From Streptococcus sanguinis SK355 (GTDB lineage Bacteria; Bacillota; Bacilli; Lactobacillales; Streptococcaceae): a stretch of DNA of 64,000 bases. Below, piece after piece: positions 36,448 to 45,550 of the stretch. The notes below the pieces were generated by a model, which made no database searches, was not told the origin of the DNA, and saw only the letters and a list, made by a program, of their open reading frames with translations. Each line of letters begins with the position of its first letter. The stretch's first letter is position 1. Both the position numbers and the translations under genes were made by a program. The stretch spans positions 1,925,603 to 1,989,602 of the forward strand of contig NZ_GL890993.1 in assembly GCF_000212855.1 (NCBI RefSeq), in the 5' to 3' direction.

Positions 36448-37021
36448 AATTGATGTAAGCCGAACTGACTTTGAAGTAAAAAAAGGAAAAGAATTCAAAT
36501 TATCCTTTAAAAATTGCTCCCGAGAGGATTATAAAATTATAATCAATGATTCCGAATTTATCCTGAAAGAAATGAATGTATTTAAAACAAACTGTTTCTG
36601 GATGATTCCCAAAATCACTATTTCGATTCCTTTCAACAAGGTTGAAACTTACAATGTTAAAGTTGAAGATAGCACAGCAACATTTCAATGGCTCAAAGCT
36701 GATGATATTAATCTATATACAGCTAGAGGGAGTGTTTTTATTAACAATCTAGAATGTAATACTTGTAATTTAGCTTGTGGCATGGGGAATACATCGCTTC
36801 AAGGTACTATTCAACAGAACGCTAATTTCACATGTGATATGGGTAATATAATTTTTTCGGGATATAAGATATCCTCCTCTTACAAATTGAAGGTCAGTAG
36901 TGGCCTTATCACCGTAAATGGTCTTAGCTATACGAATACCTCTCATAAACACAAAAATACTAATTGTGAGTCCCCTATCTTTGATCTAAACTGCAATATG
37001 GGAAATATAACTATTTCATAA
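36434..37021 (+). CDS. DUF4097-like beta-repeat protein
   Basis: A 195-residue protein without signal peptide or membrane span. Its C-terminal half is a beta-solenoid-like repeat with recurrent Asn-rich steps and the thrice-repeated MGN(I/T) motif (GMGNTSLQG, DMGNIIFSG, NMGNITIS), typical of DUF4097/putative adhesin beta-strand repeats. In Firmicutes such proteins often accompany transcriptional regulators or membrane proteins. It overlaps the efflux gene by 14 bp and ends just before the second repeat. The role is unknown. Confidence 0.72.
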   Translation: MKRIEIDVSRTDFEVKKGKEFKLSFKNCSREDYKIIINDSEFILKEMNVFKTNCFWMIPKITISIPFNKVETYNVKVEDSTATFQWLKADDINLYTARGSVFINNLECNTCNLACGMGNTSLQGTIQQNANFTCDMGNIIFSGYKISSSYKLKVSSGLITVNGLSYTNTSHKHKNTNCESPIFDLNCNMGNITIS

Positions 37022-37050
37022 ACTGATTTTTAGCAGAAAACAAGTTAGGC

Positions 37051-37094
37051 GAACTTGAATTATAAGCAAAAAGAGTTGGAAATCCAACTCTTTT
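37051..37094. repeat. 44-bp direct repeat, copy 2, with ABC-F 3' remnant and terminator
   Basis: The repeat holds GELEL-stop in the frame of the ABC-F C-terminus and the terminator AAAAAGAGTTGG / CCAACTCTTTT. In that frame homology extends further left over about seven more codons (AENKL against TETGL). It therefore is the tail of an ABC-F-like gene from another source. The hairpin also ends the converging ABC exporter operon. Confidence 0.82.
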
Positions 37095-37139
37095 ACTTTC
37101 ATTTAACATCAATCTTTGAACTTTAATAAAGCTCTCCTT

Positions 37140-38876
37140 CTACTCCTGCGCCGTCTGCATTTGGTAATAAACACCTCTGGCATCCATGAGCTCCTGGTGA
37201 TTCCCATGTTCGACGATATTGCCATCTACCATAACGAGGATGATGTCAGCATTTTGAATAGTAGACAGGCGGTGAGCGATGATAAAGCTAGTCCGCCCCA
37301 CCATGAGCTTGCTGAAAGCCTCCTGAATCAAGACTTCTGTCCGGGTATCGATTGAGGAAGTCGCCTCATCCAAGATTAGGATTTTAGGAACGGAAAGGAA
37401 GACACGCGCAATGGTCAAAAGCTGCCGCTGACCTTGAGACAAGGAGTCTCCAGCATCCGCCAGGTAGGTATCATAGCCCTGAGGCAGTTGCTGGATAAAG
37501 AAATGAGCATTGGCCGCCTTGGCAGCTTCAATGACCTCTTCTCGGCTGGCGTCTGGCCGGCCAAAAGCTATGTTGTCATGAATGGTCGCCGTCTTGAGCC
37601 AAGTCTCCTGCAGTACCATACCGAACTGCTGACGATAAGAGGCTCTAGTGTAATGCGTGATGGGAGTACCGTCTAGCGAAATAAGACCACTATCAACATT
37701 GTAAAAGCGCATGAGGAGATTAATCAGGGTTGACTTGCCAGCACCAGTCGGCCCAACAATGGCGACCTTGCTAGCCGCTGGAATCCTTATATTCAAATCC
37801 TGAATCAGCTCTTTGCCAGGCTCATAGCCAAAAGCCACATGCTCAAAACTAATCTGTCCTTTGACATCTTCAGACTGAAGAATTTCCTGACCTGACTCTG
37901 CTATTTCTTCTCGGTCTAAAACGTTGTATATCCGCTCCGCACAAGCTAAAGCGCTCTGCAATTCCGACATTACTGACGATATATCATTGAAAGGCTTGGT
38001 GTACTGGTTGACATAGTTGAGAAAAGTTACCAGCTGCCCAACCGTAAAGCCTGTTCCCTGAATGATTCGGACAGCCCCAAAGCCCACAATCAAAGCATAG
38101 ATCAGAGCATTGATAAAACGAGTCGAAGGATTGACCGTCGAAGAATAGAAAATAGCCGCCTGAGAATAGTCCGCATAGGTTTGATTGCTGCGAGTAAAAG
38201 TTGTATCAAACTGCTCCTGAGCATTAAAAGCCTGAATCAGACTTTCCTGGGTCAGACTTTCCTCAATCAGTTGAGTCTGTGCCCCTCTCGCCTGCGTCTG
38301 ACGTTGGAAAAAGCTAAAACTCTTTTTGGCTATAAAACGCGCTAAGAAGAGAGAAAGGGGCATCAAAAGCAGAACCAAAAGCAGGAGGAAAAAGTCTAAT
38401 CTGGCCATGCTGATGATAGTCACTAAGATTGTCAGCAAACCCACAAAAAATTGATTGAAAACCATAAGTAGGCCATTGCTGAGCTGCTCCAAATCGGTCG
38501 TCACACGACTAACCAAGTCGCCAGTTCCCTGTCGATCCAGATAGGCCAAAGGCAGATAGTGCACTTTCTTGATGACGCCTTGACGGAGCTGCTGGCTATA
38601 GCGATAGACCAGCTGATTATAGAGTAAGGGATTGAGCCACTGAATCAGCGTGTTGGCTAAGATGACCAACAGCATCTGCCCCAAAATCGGCATCAAATGC
38701 TGCTCCGCTTGAGGAAGAAGAACGCTATCAACCGCATTCCCGATTAAAACTGGAAGAAGAACAGTCAGAGCCACTTGAGCCACCGTTCCCAGACTAGCTA
38801 GGAGAAAGAGCCAGCGAGCCTGCAGCAAATCTCGAGTCAAACGCCTCAAGCTGCTAGGTGATGTCTTATGCTTCAT
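37140..38876 (-). CDS. ABC exporter half-transporter, subunit with canonical ATPase residues
   Basis: A 578-residue half-transporter: six-span membrane domain (1-320) and ATPase domain with Walker A GPTGAGKST, signature LSQGQRQLL (second residue of SGGQ altered) and Walker B ILILDEATSSID with the catalytic Glu. It overlaps the upstream subunit by 11 bp; the two surely form a heterodimer of the LmrCD/BmrCD/PatAB kind, exporting drugs, peptides or lipids. Substrate unknown. Confidence 0.9.
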   Translation of the reverse strand: MKHKTSPSSLRRLTRDLLQARWLFLLASLGTVAQVALTVLLPVLIGNAVDSVLLPQAEQHLMPILGQMLLVILANTLIQWLNPLLYNQLVYRYSQQLRQGVIKKVHYLPLAYLDRQGTGDLVSRVTTDLEQLSNGLLMVFNQFFVGLLTILVTIISMARLDFFLLLLVLLLMPLSLFLARFIAKKSFSFFQRQTQARGAQTQLIEESLTQESLIQAFNAQEQFDTTFTRSNQTYADYSQAAIFYSSTVNPSTRFINALIYALIVGFGAVRIIQGTGFTVGQLVTFLNYVNQYTKPFNDISSVMSELQSALACAERIYNVLDREEIAESGQEILQSEDVKGQISFEHVAFGYEPGKELIQDLNIRIPAASKVAIVGPTGAGKSTLINLLMRFYNVDSGLISLDGTPITHYTRASYRQQFGMVLQETWLKTATIHDNIAFGRPDASREEVIEAAKAANAHFFIQQLPQGYDTYLADAGDSLSQGQRQLLTIARVFLSVPKILILDEATSSIDTRTEVLIQEAFSKLMVGRTSFIIAHRLSTIQNADIILVMVDGNIVEHGNHQELMDARGVYYQMQTAQE

Positions 38877-40608
38877 GCTTTCCCTCCTCTCCTTGACTAT
38901 GCTGTGAGTGATGGATTTCTCGGTAAATGGCAGAGCTAGCTAAGAGTTCCTCATGGCGACCAAGAGCCACCTGTTCTCCCTTATCTAGGACTAAAATTTG
39001 ATCCGCTGAGCGCAAGCTATTGGTCCGCTGAGAGATCAAGACCAAACTGGTCTCTGGCAATTCATTCTTAATAGCCTGCAGGAGTCTTGCCTCAGTCAGA
39101 TAATCCAGAGCTGAGGTCGCATCATCTAAAACCAAGAAAGGTGCCCTCCGCAAGACAGCTCTGGCAATGGTTAAACGCTGACGCTGACCGCCAGAAAAAT
39201 TCCGGCCAAAGGCCTCTACAGTCGCATCCAAGCCACCTTCCTTCTGAGAGACAAAGTCCGCTGCCTGAGCAATCTCTAAAGCCTGCCACAAGTCTGCGTC
39301 TGTTGGCTTGGTTGAAAATCCTAAAGTCAGATTGGAGCGAACAGTTCCTTGAAAAAGCTCCGCCTTCTGAGGCACCAGACTAATCCAAGACCGCCATTCT
39401 CTGAGATTTTTGGGACTACGCCCTTGGGAAAAGATGGTCAACTGGCCAGCAGCCACAGGATAAAGATGATCCAGAAGCTGAACCAGAGTAGACTTCCCTG
39501 AACCTGTCCCGCCAATAACACCTAAAGTCTGGCCGTTTTTCAAATCAAAAGTCAGACCTGTCAGGGCTGGACTAGCTGCATTTGGATAAGAAAAGCTGAC
39601 CTGCTGGACTTTAATAGCTTGATCTAGCAGAGCTGTTTCCTGCACTAATTCCTGCAGGACATCTTCTTCTGCTTGCTCGAAGACCTGACTAATGCGGCCT
39701 GCACTGATATAGCTTTGATTGAGCGAGTTGACCAGCATAGCCAGCTTGAGCAATTCCACCAAAATTTGCAATAAATAATTGACCAAGGCCACTAGCATCC
39801 CCTGAGTCAACAATCCCTTGCCTATAAAAGCATTCCCCTGCCAAATCACAGCAATCAGGGTACCATTGACCGTAAGAAAGGTCAGAGGGCTAATCAGACT
39901 AGCCAGAGCTCCCGTCCTGATTTGCCAGGTTTTATAGAGCTCGTTACGATTGCGAAAGGCCTGAACCTCGCGCTGGGTCTGACCGAAAGCTCGTATAACC
40001 CTCATGCCCTGCAGCTGCTCACGCGTCAGATTGACTAGCTGATCTGTCAGCTGGCGAATCTTAGCATAGAGAGGATTCATCAGACGAGACATGAAAACGA
40101 TAATAGCCGTTAAAATAGCCACCATGAGCAAGAACCACAAGGTAATGACCGGACTGATAGCAAAGGCCATAATGATTGAGCCAAAAACGATGATAGGCGC
40201 CCGCAGAAAGAGACGAAGGAATTGATTGATGCCCGTCTGGATCTGGTAGGTGTCGCTCGTCAGCCGAGTCACCAAGCTTGAAGTCGTCAGCTCATCCCGA
40301 CTGGCCTTGGGCAAGCGCAGAATCTTTTGATAGAGGTCACCTGTCATCTGACGAGTAAAGCCCACTGCCGCCTTTGACGAATAATACTGGGCCACCACCG
40401 CTACCACCACGCCCAGCGCAGCCAAACCCATCAAAAGAAAAACCATCCAGTAGAGATGGGAGCTGTCCTTTCGAGGAATAGTCTCGTCCACAATTCCCGC
40501 AATCAAAAGCGGAACTAACAGTTCAAAACTGGCTTCCAAAAGCTTGAACAAGGGTCCCAGCAAAGACTCCCTGATATAGCCCTTGAAATATTTCAATAAA
40601 TCTTTCAT
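38866..40608 (-). CDS. ABC exporter half-transporter, subunit with degenerate catalytic site
   Basis: A 580-residue half-transporter: six spans and an ATPase domain with Walker A GGTGSGKST, canonical signature FSGGQRQRL, but Walker B FLVLDDATSALD, Asp in place of the catalytic Glu. This asymmetry, paired with the altered signature LSQGQ in the partner encoded downstream, is the hallmark of heterodimeric exporters with one degenerate site. First gene of a two-gene operon. Confidence 0.9.
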   Translation of the reverse strand: MKDLLKYFKGYIRESLLGPLFKLLEASFELLVPLLIAGIVDETIPRKDSSHLYWMVFLLMGLAALGVVVAVVAQYYSSKAAVGFTRQMTGDLYQKILRLPKASRDELTTSSLVTRLTSDTYQIQTGINQFLRLFLRAPIIVFGSIIMAFAISPVITLWFLLMVAILTAIIVFMSRLMNPLYAKIRQLTDQLVNLTREQLQGMRVIRAFGQTQREVQAFRNRNELYKTWQIRTGALASLISPLTFLTVNGTLIAVIWQGNAFIGKGLLTQGMLVALVNYLLQILVELLKLAMLVNSLNQSYISAGRISQVFEQAEEDVLQELVQETALLDQAIKVQQVSFSYPNAASPALTGLTFDLKNGQTLGVIGGTGSGKSTLVQLLDHLYPVAAGQLTIFSQGRSPKNLREWRSWISLVPQKAELFQGTVRSNLTLGFSTKPTDADLWQALEIAQAADFVSQKEGGLDATVEAFGRNFSGGQRQRLTIARAVLRRAPFLVLDDATSALDYLTEARLLQAIKNELPETSLVLISQRTNSLRSADQILVLDKGEQVALGRHEELLASSAIYREIHHSQHSQGEEGKHEA

Positions 40609-40665
40609 ACTGCCTACTTCTCCATTAAACTGTATTTATTTTACCATAATTTTCAAAGGCTAAAA

Positions 40666-40700
40666 AATATTCTCCTTCTGACCAGCAGAAAGAGAATATT
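40666..40700 (-). terminator. Terminator of the MFS gene
   Basis: On the leftward strand AATATTCTC ... GAGAATATT followed by TTTTTAG, with an inner TTCTG / CAGAA extension. Confidence 0.75.
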
Positions 40701-40704
40701 AATC

Positions 40705-41892
40705 TTAGACTTCTTGTAATTCCTGGCTTATTTTCTTTAGACCCATATGCAAAAACGGTGTCGCTGCTAATAAGAAGCCACCTAAAACTATAAAAGTCCA
40801 GTCAAAGCCAAAGTAATCAATCAACCAGCCTGTCACAGGGAAAATGACAATCATACTCAGACTGAACATCATAGAGTAGACACTGAGCATGGTCGCCCGT
40901 ACCTCACTTGGCAGCTGTTTTTGTAAATCATTGTCAAAAATCGGCTGGAAAAGTGCATACAAGGCGTTGCTGATTAGATAAATCAAAATATAGATGATTG
41001 GCGTTCCAAAATAGGACAGCAGGTAGCTTGCCCCAGTTAGAAGGACTACTGAAGGAAAGAGTTTTAGGGCAGAATACTTCTTTCCAATCACACTCGCCAG
41101 ATAGACCGCTAAGATATTCAAAGCACTGCCAATCAGCATGACTACCGAAATCTGCCAATCTTTTAAGTCAGGCAATTGATTTTGATAATAAAAATAAAAC
41201 ATACACATCAAGGTGCAGATGATTTGCGACAGAATCATCCAAGTAAATAGGCTGGGATTTCTTTGCAACTCTTCTTTGACAGCCCAGACAATCTTTTTCA
41301 TAGTCAGACGTTCTGTTTTCTCTGCTTTGACACTTGGCTCCTTCAACATCCAGATCAAGAAAAGAACGATGACAGAGGTCCCAATCATGATATAGTAGGT
41401 CAGATGCAATTGTCCATGGACAAAAAATCCAGCCCAGACCGTTCCCAAAGACCGGGTCGCTTCAGCCACTCCAGACATAAAACTGGAGATGGATAAGTAA
41501 CGTTCCTTGAGTCCAGCCTCTACAGAAGAATCATAAACCATGGCCGCACTTGTACCCGAATCAAAATTATAGGACCAAGCACTAATCACCATAGCCAGTG
41601 CATAAACCCAAAAGTTCCCCTGCCCCGCCAACATGAGAACAGAAGACACAATCCCAGCTATCCGGCTCAGATAAAGATTGGTCTTGTAGGAAAAGCGATC
41701 CGCCAACATCCCGGAAGGAATTTCACAAATAACGCTAGTCGCATGAAAAATACTTTCCAAAAGCCCAATCTGCCAAAGTGACATGCCGTTTTGACTGAGA
41801 AATAAAATCCAAAAACTAGTAATGCCTAGAAAGGCAAAGAATTCTACTCCGGCCATAAGGCCGATATTTTTCCGATAACTTCTTTTAAACAT
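40705..41892 (-). CDS. MFS transporter (12 spans)
   Basis: A 395-residue major facilitator with about 12 hydrophobic spans. The loop after TM2 reads IPSGMLADRFSYKTN, the family's GxxxDRxGRR-type motif A, and the sequence resembles streptococcal MFS proteins annotated as multidrug or unknown exporters. It stands alone, with its own terminator, ahead of the ABC exporter pair. Substrate unknown. Confidence 0.85.
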   Translation of the reverse strand: MFKRSYRKNIGLMAGVEFFAFLGITSFWILFLSQNGMSLWQIGLLESIFHATSVICEIPSGMLADRFSYKTNLYLSRIAGIVSSVLMLAGQGNFWVYALAMVISAWSYNFDSGTSAAMVYDSSVEAGLKERYLSISSFMSGVAEATRSLGTVWAGFFVHGQLHLTYYIMIGTSVIVLFLIWMLKEPSVKAEKTERLTMKKIVWAVKEELQRNPSLFTWMILSQIICTLMCMFYFYYQNQLPDLKDWQISVVMLIGSALNILAVYLASVIGKKYSALKLFPSVVLLTGASYLLSYFGTPIIYILIYLISNALYALFQPIFDNDLQKQLPSEVRATMLSVYSMMFSLSMIVIFPVTGWLIDYFGFDWTFIVLGGFLLAATPFLHMGLKKISQELQEV

Positions 41893-41990
41893 ATTTTCTC
41901 CTTTAACAAGTGTTTTCTAATTTCTATCCTTTATCACTTGTTAATCCGCTGTTTACATGATCTCCACCTCTTCTTTCTAGTGCTTTGAAA

Positions 41991-42009
41991 AAACGCCCCA
42001 TGGGCGTTT
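41991..42009 (-). terminator. Terminator of asnS
   Basis: AAACGCC, loop of five, GGCGTTT followed by TTTC on the leftward strand, 9 bp after the asnS stop. Confidence 0.85.
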
Positions 42010-42017
42010 GATTTGTT

Positions 42018-43364
42018 TTATGGTTTAATACGGTGCAGCATACGTGGGAATGGGATGGCTTCACGGATATGCTTGGTCCCTGCCACAAAGGTTACCATAC
42101 GCTCGATACCGATACCGAAGCCACCATGCGGAACTGTTCCATACTTACGAAGATCAAGGTAGAATTCATATTCTGTCGTATCCATACCAAGGTCATTCAT
42201 TTTAGCAACAAGAGCATCGTAGTCTTCCTCACGCATAGAACCACCGATGATTTCTCCATATCCCTCTGGTGCCAGTAGGTCCGCACAAAGGACACGATCT
42301 GGATTTCCAGGAACTGGTTTCATGTAGAAGGCTTTGATAGCTGCTGGATAGTTCACGACAAAGGTTGGTACACCGAAGTGGTTTGAAATCCATGTTTCAT
42401 GCGGTGACCCGAAGTCATCACCATGTTCCAGATGCTCATAGTCCGCATCCTCATCATTTTCATGGGCTTGCAAGAGGTCAATCGCTTCATCATAGCTAAC
42501 ACGCTTGAAAGGCTCAGCAATATAGCGTTTCAAAAGTTCTACATCACGTTCCAGTGTTTCCAAAGCTTGAGGAGCACGGTCAAGAACACCTTGGATCAAA
42601 GCCTTAACATAAGCTTCTTGCAAGTCAAGTGACTCATCATGTGTCAAGTATGAATACTCTGCATCCATCATCCAGAACTCAGTCAAATGACGACGGGTTT
42701 TTGATTTTTCAGCACGAAATACAGGACCAAAGTCAAAGACACGACCAAGAGCCATGGCACCTGCTTCCAGATAAAGCTGACCTGACTGACTCAAGTATGC
42801 TGGAGTTCCGAAGTAGTCTGTTTCAAAGAGTTCAGTTGAGTCTTCTGCTGCATTTCCTGACAAGATTGGGCTGTCAAACTTCATAAAGCCATTCTTGTCA
42901 AAGAATTCATAGGTAGCGTAGATGATGGCATTGCGGATTTGCATCATTGCCACTTGCTTACGAGAACGCAGCCACAAGTGACGGTTGTCCATGAGGAAGT
43001 CAGTCCCATGTTCTTTAGGTGTGATTGGATAGTCATTTGACTCGCCAATGATTTCGATATCGGTGATGTCCAGCTCATAGCCAAATTTTGAACGCTCATC
43101 TTCCTTGACAATCCCTGTCACATAGACAGAAGTTTCTTGACTAAGCTTTTTAATCGTATCAAACTTCACCAATCCTTCTTCTTCGCCAAATTTCTCGATG
43201 AAGTTAGGCTTGAAGGCCACCCCTTGGAAAAAAGCAGAACCATCACGCAGCTGCAAGAAAGCAATCTTACCCTTACCTGACTTATTGGCTACCCAAGCAC
43301 CAATGGTCACTTCTTGACCAACATAATTTTTCACATCAATAATTGTTACGATTTTCTTTGACAC
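42018..43364 (-). CDS. asnS: Asparagine-tRNA ligase
   Basis: A 448-residue class IIb synthetase that charges tRNA-Asn. It has an N-terminal OB-fold anticodon domain ([20 protein letters not shown] in parts), motif 2 [22 protein letters not shown] (in parts) and motif 3 GIGIERMV. It is full length. No T-box or tRNA-like leader is present; the gene is 21 bp after the VOC gene and may share its transcript. In many Firmicutes it lies next to aspC/ypmB, here separated by about 2.9 kb. Confidence 0.97.
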   Translation of the reverse strand: MSKKIVTIIDVKNYVGQEVTIGAWVANKSGKGKIAFLQLRDGSAFFQGVAFKPNFIEKFGEEEGLVKFDTIKKLSQETSVYVTGIVKEDERSKFGYELDITDIEIIGESNDYPITPKEHGTDFLMDNRHLWLRSRKQVAMMQIRNAIIYATYEFFDKNGFMKFDSPILSGNAAEDSTELFETDYFGTPAYLSQSGQLYLEAGAMALGRVFDFGPVFRAEKSKTRRHLTEFWMMDAEYSYLTHDESLDLQEAYVKALIQGVLDRAPQALETLERDVELLKRYIAEPFKRVSYDEAIDLLQAHENDEDADYEHLEHGDDFGSPHETWISNHFGVPTFVVNYPAAIKAFYMKPVPGNPDRVLCADLLAPEGYGEIIGGSMREEDYDALVAKMNDLGMDTTEYEFYLDLRKYGTVPHGGFGIGIERMVTFVAGTKHIREAIPFPRMLHRIKP

Positions 43365-43385
43365 GTTTTTTCTCTTTTCTATTTT

Positions 43386-43751
43386 TTATTCTTTATGACA
43401 GACTGCCTCGACATTATTACCATCTGGATCCAAGACAAAGGCTGCATAATAAGGTTGGTGATATTGGGGACGAATACCCGGAGCACCATTATCTTGACCG
43501 CCCGCTGCTAGACCCGCTTGATAAAAAGCATCGACCTGCTCCCTAGTCTCTGCACGAAAGGCAAAATGAGACGCATCTGATTGCCCCTGACTTAACCAAA
43601 AATCTCCAGCTGGAGCCGTCCGAGGTTCTGCAAAACTTACTGCCTGAGGAATTTCAAAGGCAATCTTGTAGCCCAATGGCTCTAAAGCTTGCTGATAAAA
43701 GAGCTTGCTGACTTCCAAATCCTTGACTGTAATTCCAAAATGATCAATCAT
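43386..43751 (-). CDS. VOC superfamily (glyoxalase/dioxygenase-like) protein
   Basis: A 121-residue single-domain VOC protein. It opens with DHFGITVKDLEVSKLFYQQALEPLGY, given here as DHFGITVKDLEVS and KLFYQQALEPLGY, and ends YAAFVLDPDGNNVEAVCH, both typical of the beta-alpha-beta-beta-beta fold with metal ligands His and Glu. Family activities range from glyoxalase to drug binding; none can be assigned. It lies directly before asnS. Confidence 0.85.
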   Translation of the reverse strand: MIDHFGITVKDLEVSKLFYQQALEPLGYKIAFEIPQAVSFAEPRTAPAGDFWLSQGQSDASHFAFRAETREQVDAFYQAGLAAGGQDNGAPGIRPQYHQPYYAAFVLDPDGNNVEAVCHKE

Positions 43752-43885
43752 ATCTGTCTCCTAGATTGGTTGCTAAATGTCACTTTATTTCAAGACAAAT
43801 CTTTTGGACATCTGTTCTATATTTTACCATAAAGCGATTGCAATAGCTATCCTTGAAGAGGTTAAATCTCAGAAAAATTAAAAAA

Positions 43886-43904
43886 CCAGCCTCCTAAAGG
43901 CTGG
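43886..43904 (-). terminator. Terminator after the hypothetical gene group
   Basis: CCAGCC / GGCTGG with seven-base loop, then a T run on the leftward strand, 26 bp past the stop of 43931-44281. Confidence 0.85.
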
Positions 43905-43930
43905 CGGATAACTCTCTCTGAATAAGAGAA

Positions 43931-44281
43931 CTAATTTTTTGTTCCATATAGCAGTCGATCAACCATGTCATCATCATAGTTCAAGACTTTTTTCAAAGCC
44001 ATCTTAAAGCGCTGATCGCTGAGAATCTGACCTCCTGGACTCTGGTCAATCGTCGCATAATTCCCCTCCCCATCCTGAGTAAAGGCTACAGTTAGCTCTT
44101 GGTCAGGGTCTTCACAAACATCTCTCTGTGAATCTTTTGAACTGGTAGACGGTCGAAAGTCCATTCTTTGAAGACGAAACGACAGTTCTTTATGAAAAGC
44201 CGCAATGTCCTTCTGACGATTGGCCACCGGCTCATGTTTGTCCAGCCAAGTCAAAACATCTTCTCTTGTAATATATATCAT
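43931..44281 (-). CDS. Hypothetical protein, third gene of an unrecognised group
   Basis: A 116-residue soluble, acidic protein (ITREDVLTWLDKHEP near the N-terminus, VLNYDDDMVDRLLYG near the C-terminus). No family recognised. A weak ribosome site GGAGGGGAAG lies before its ATG and the gene begins 9 bp after the preceding one, so the three genes 45318-43931 form one unit ending at the 43886 terminator. Confidence 0.72.
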   Translation of the reverse strand: MIYITREDVLTWLDKHEPVANRQKDIAAFHKELSFRLQRMDFRPSTSSKDSQRDVCEDPDQELTVAFTQDGEGNYATIDQSPGGQILSDQRFKMALKKVLNYDDDMVDRLLYGTKN

Positions 44282-44290
44282 CTTCCCCTC

Positions 44291-44884
44291 CTAAACCAAA
44301 TCAAAGTTCGCCCTATAAATAACCGTATCATAGCTTGGGCTAGCTGCTGATAGAGCTGCTTGAATGATATGGAGCACTCGCTGTTGTTGACCTTCGAAAG
44401 CCAAGGGCAGGAGCATATTGGAGACGTTTTTGACAATCACTCCCTTGGTGAATTCCCCATCTTCATAAGAAAAATCCTGCTGATGAAAGATCGTCTTGGT
44501 CTTAAATTCAATCACCTGTCCTTGCAAGATTAGCTTATAAGTCTTCTTCCAGTTGGTTCTGCCACCAAAGCGATAAAGGACCAGATAAATCCCCAAATCA
44601 TGATCTGCGACCCAATCACCCGTCTCAAAGACCAGCTCATCATCAATGCCAGCTTTCTTTAAAACCTCAATCCCTTCTTCAGAAATCATCTCATGTACGA
44701 ATTTCCAACTTCCTTCTTGGGGAAGAGACACTGCTCCCTCAGTCTCCTTCTGAGGGCTACTACTGACTTCTTTGTGGTGAACTCTTTTAGGGGTAAATTC
44801 CTCCTCCCAAGTCATCTCTTCTTCTATGTCACTGACAGCCCGTCTAGTCGGTAAAAAATCCAGACACTTTTCTAATAATCCCAT
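44291..44884 (-). CDS. Hypothetical protein, paralogue of the gene upstream
   Basis: A 197-residue soluble protein with an N-terminal disordered, charged part (EEEMTWEEEFTPKRVHHKE) and a C-terminal domain that resembles the 44899-45318 product: both end with an (I/V)xHIIQ/VIQxALSxxxPxYDTxIxxxN motif and share an LGIYLVLYRF / RGIFLCVKQF strand. Family not recognised. Separation from the upstream gene is 14 bp. Confidence 0.72.
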   Translation of the reverse strand: MGLLEKCLDFLPTRRAVSDIEEEMTWEEEFTPKRVHHKEVSSSPQKETEGAVSLPQEGSWKFVHEMISEEGIEVLKKAGIDDELVFETGDWVADHDLGIYLVLYRFGGRTNWKKTYKLILQGQVIEFKTKTIFHQQDFSYEDGEFTKGVIVKNVSNMLLPLAFEGQQQRVLHIIQAALSAASPSYDTVIYRANFDLV

Positions 44885-44898
44885 ATCCTATCTCCTCT

Positions 44899-45318
44899 TT
44901 ATCTGTACTCCACGTGGTTTACTTCCCTTATCTTCGTATCATAATAAGGGTTAATCTGCGACAGGGCATGTTGAATCACTGTTATGATCTTGTCCTCTCG
45001 TCCTTTTAAAACCTTGGGAATCACAAGCTGGGAGATTGTTTCTGTTGATAGACCTTTTACACTTTGATCTTCTTCATTGCGGGCTGGATATCTATCCGCT
45101 CGCTCTTCTTCTAGGCGAAATTCAAGCAAGTGCCCACCGAGAATCATGGCTAAAACTTGATATTTCCCTTCTCCGATACGAAATTGCTTGACGCAGAGAA
45201 AAATTCCTCTCTTCTCATCCTCTAGTAAAAATGGCAAAGCCAGTTCTTTTTCTTCAATAGAAAAATCCTCGAGAAGCTTCTTCTCTCTTTCCCCTATTTC
45301 CTTTCTGATAAAACCCAT
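44899..45318 (-). CDS. Hypothetical protein, first gene of the unrecognised group
   Basis: A 139-residue soluble protein with the C-terminal ITVIQHALSQINPYYDTKI motif shared with the next gene. The start has AAAGGAGATAAA just upstream. No signal peptide or span. The palindrome TTACTTAAGTAA (45358-45369) in its upstream region could be a regulatory site. Confidence 0.72.
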   Translation of the reverse strand: MGFIRKEIGEREKKLLEDFSIEEKELALPFLLEDEKRGIFLCVKQFRIGEGKYQVLAMILGGHLLEFRLEEERADRYPARNEEDQSVKGLSTETISQLVIPKVLKGREDKIITVIQHALSQINPYYDTKIREVNHVEYR

Positions 45319-45550
45319 TTTATCTCCTTTTGTACAAAATAATCTTCATCCCTATTATTACTTAAGTAAAAAGACCATGAGGAACACACTGCAAGTCAAT
45401 AGAATGCAGGGCTAGACCAAATGGACTTCTTTTATTATACACCGAAACACCATCGTCTTCAACTAAATACTCCTCAAATTTTTAAGTCGTCTGGTGATTC
45501 CTATCAGAAAGTTACTTATACTTAGTTAATCTTCCATTGATAGCTGCTAT

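Noticed and set aside
43365..43930. T-box leader for asnS
   Set aside because: The gene starts 21 bp after the VOC gene; no specifier stem, T-box motif (TGGNACCGCG) or terminator was found.
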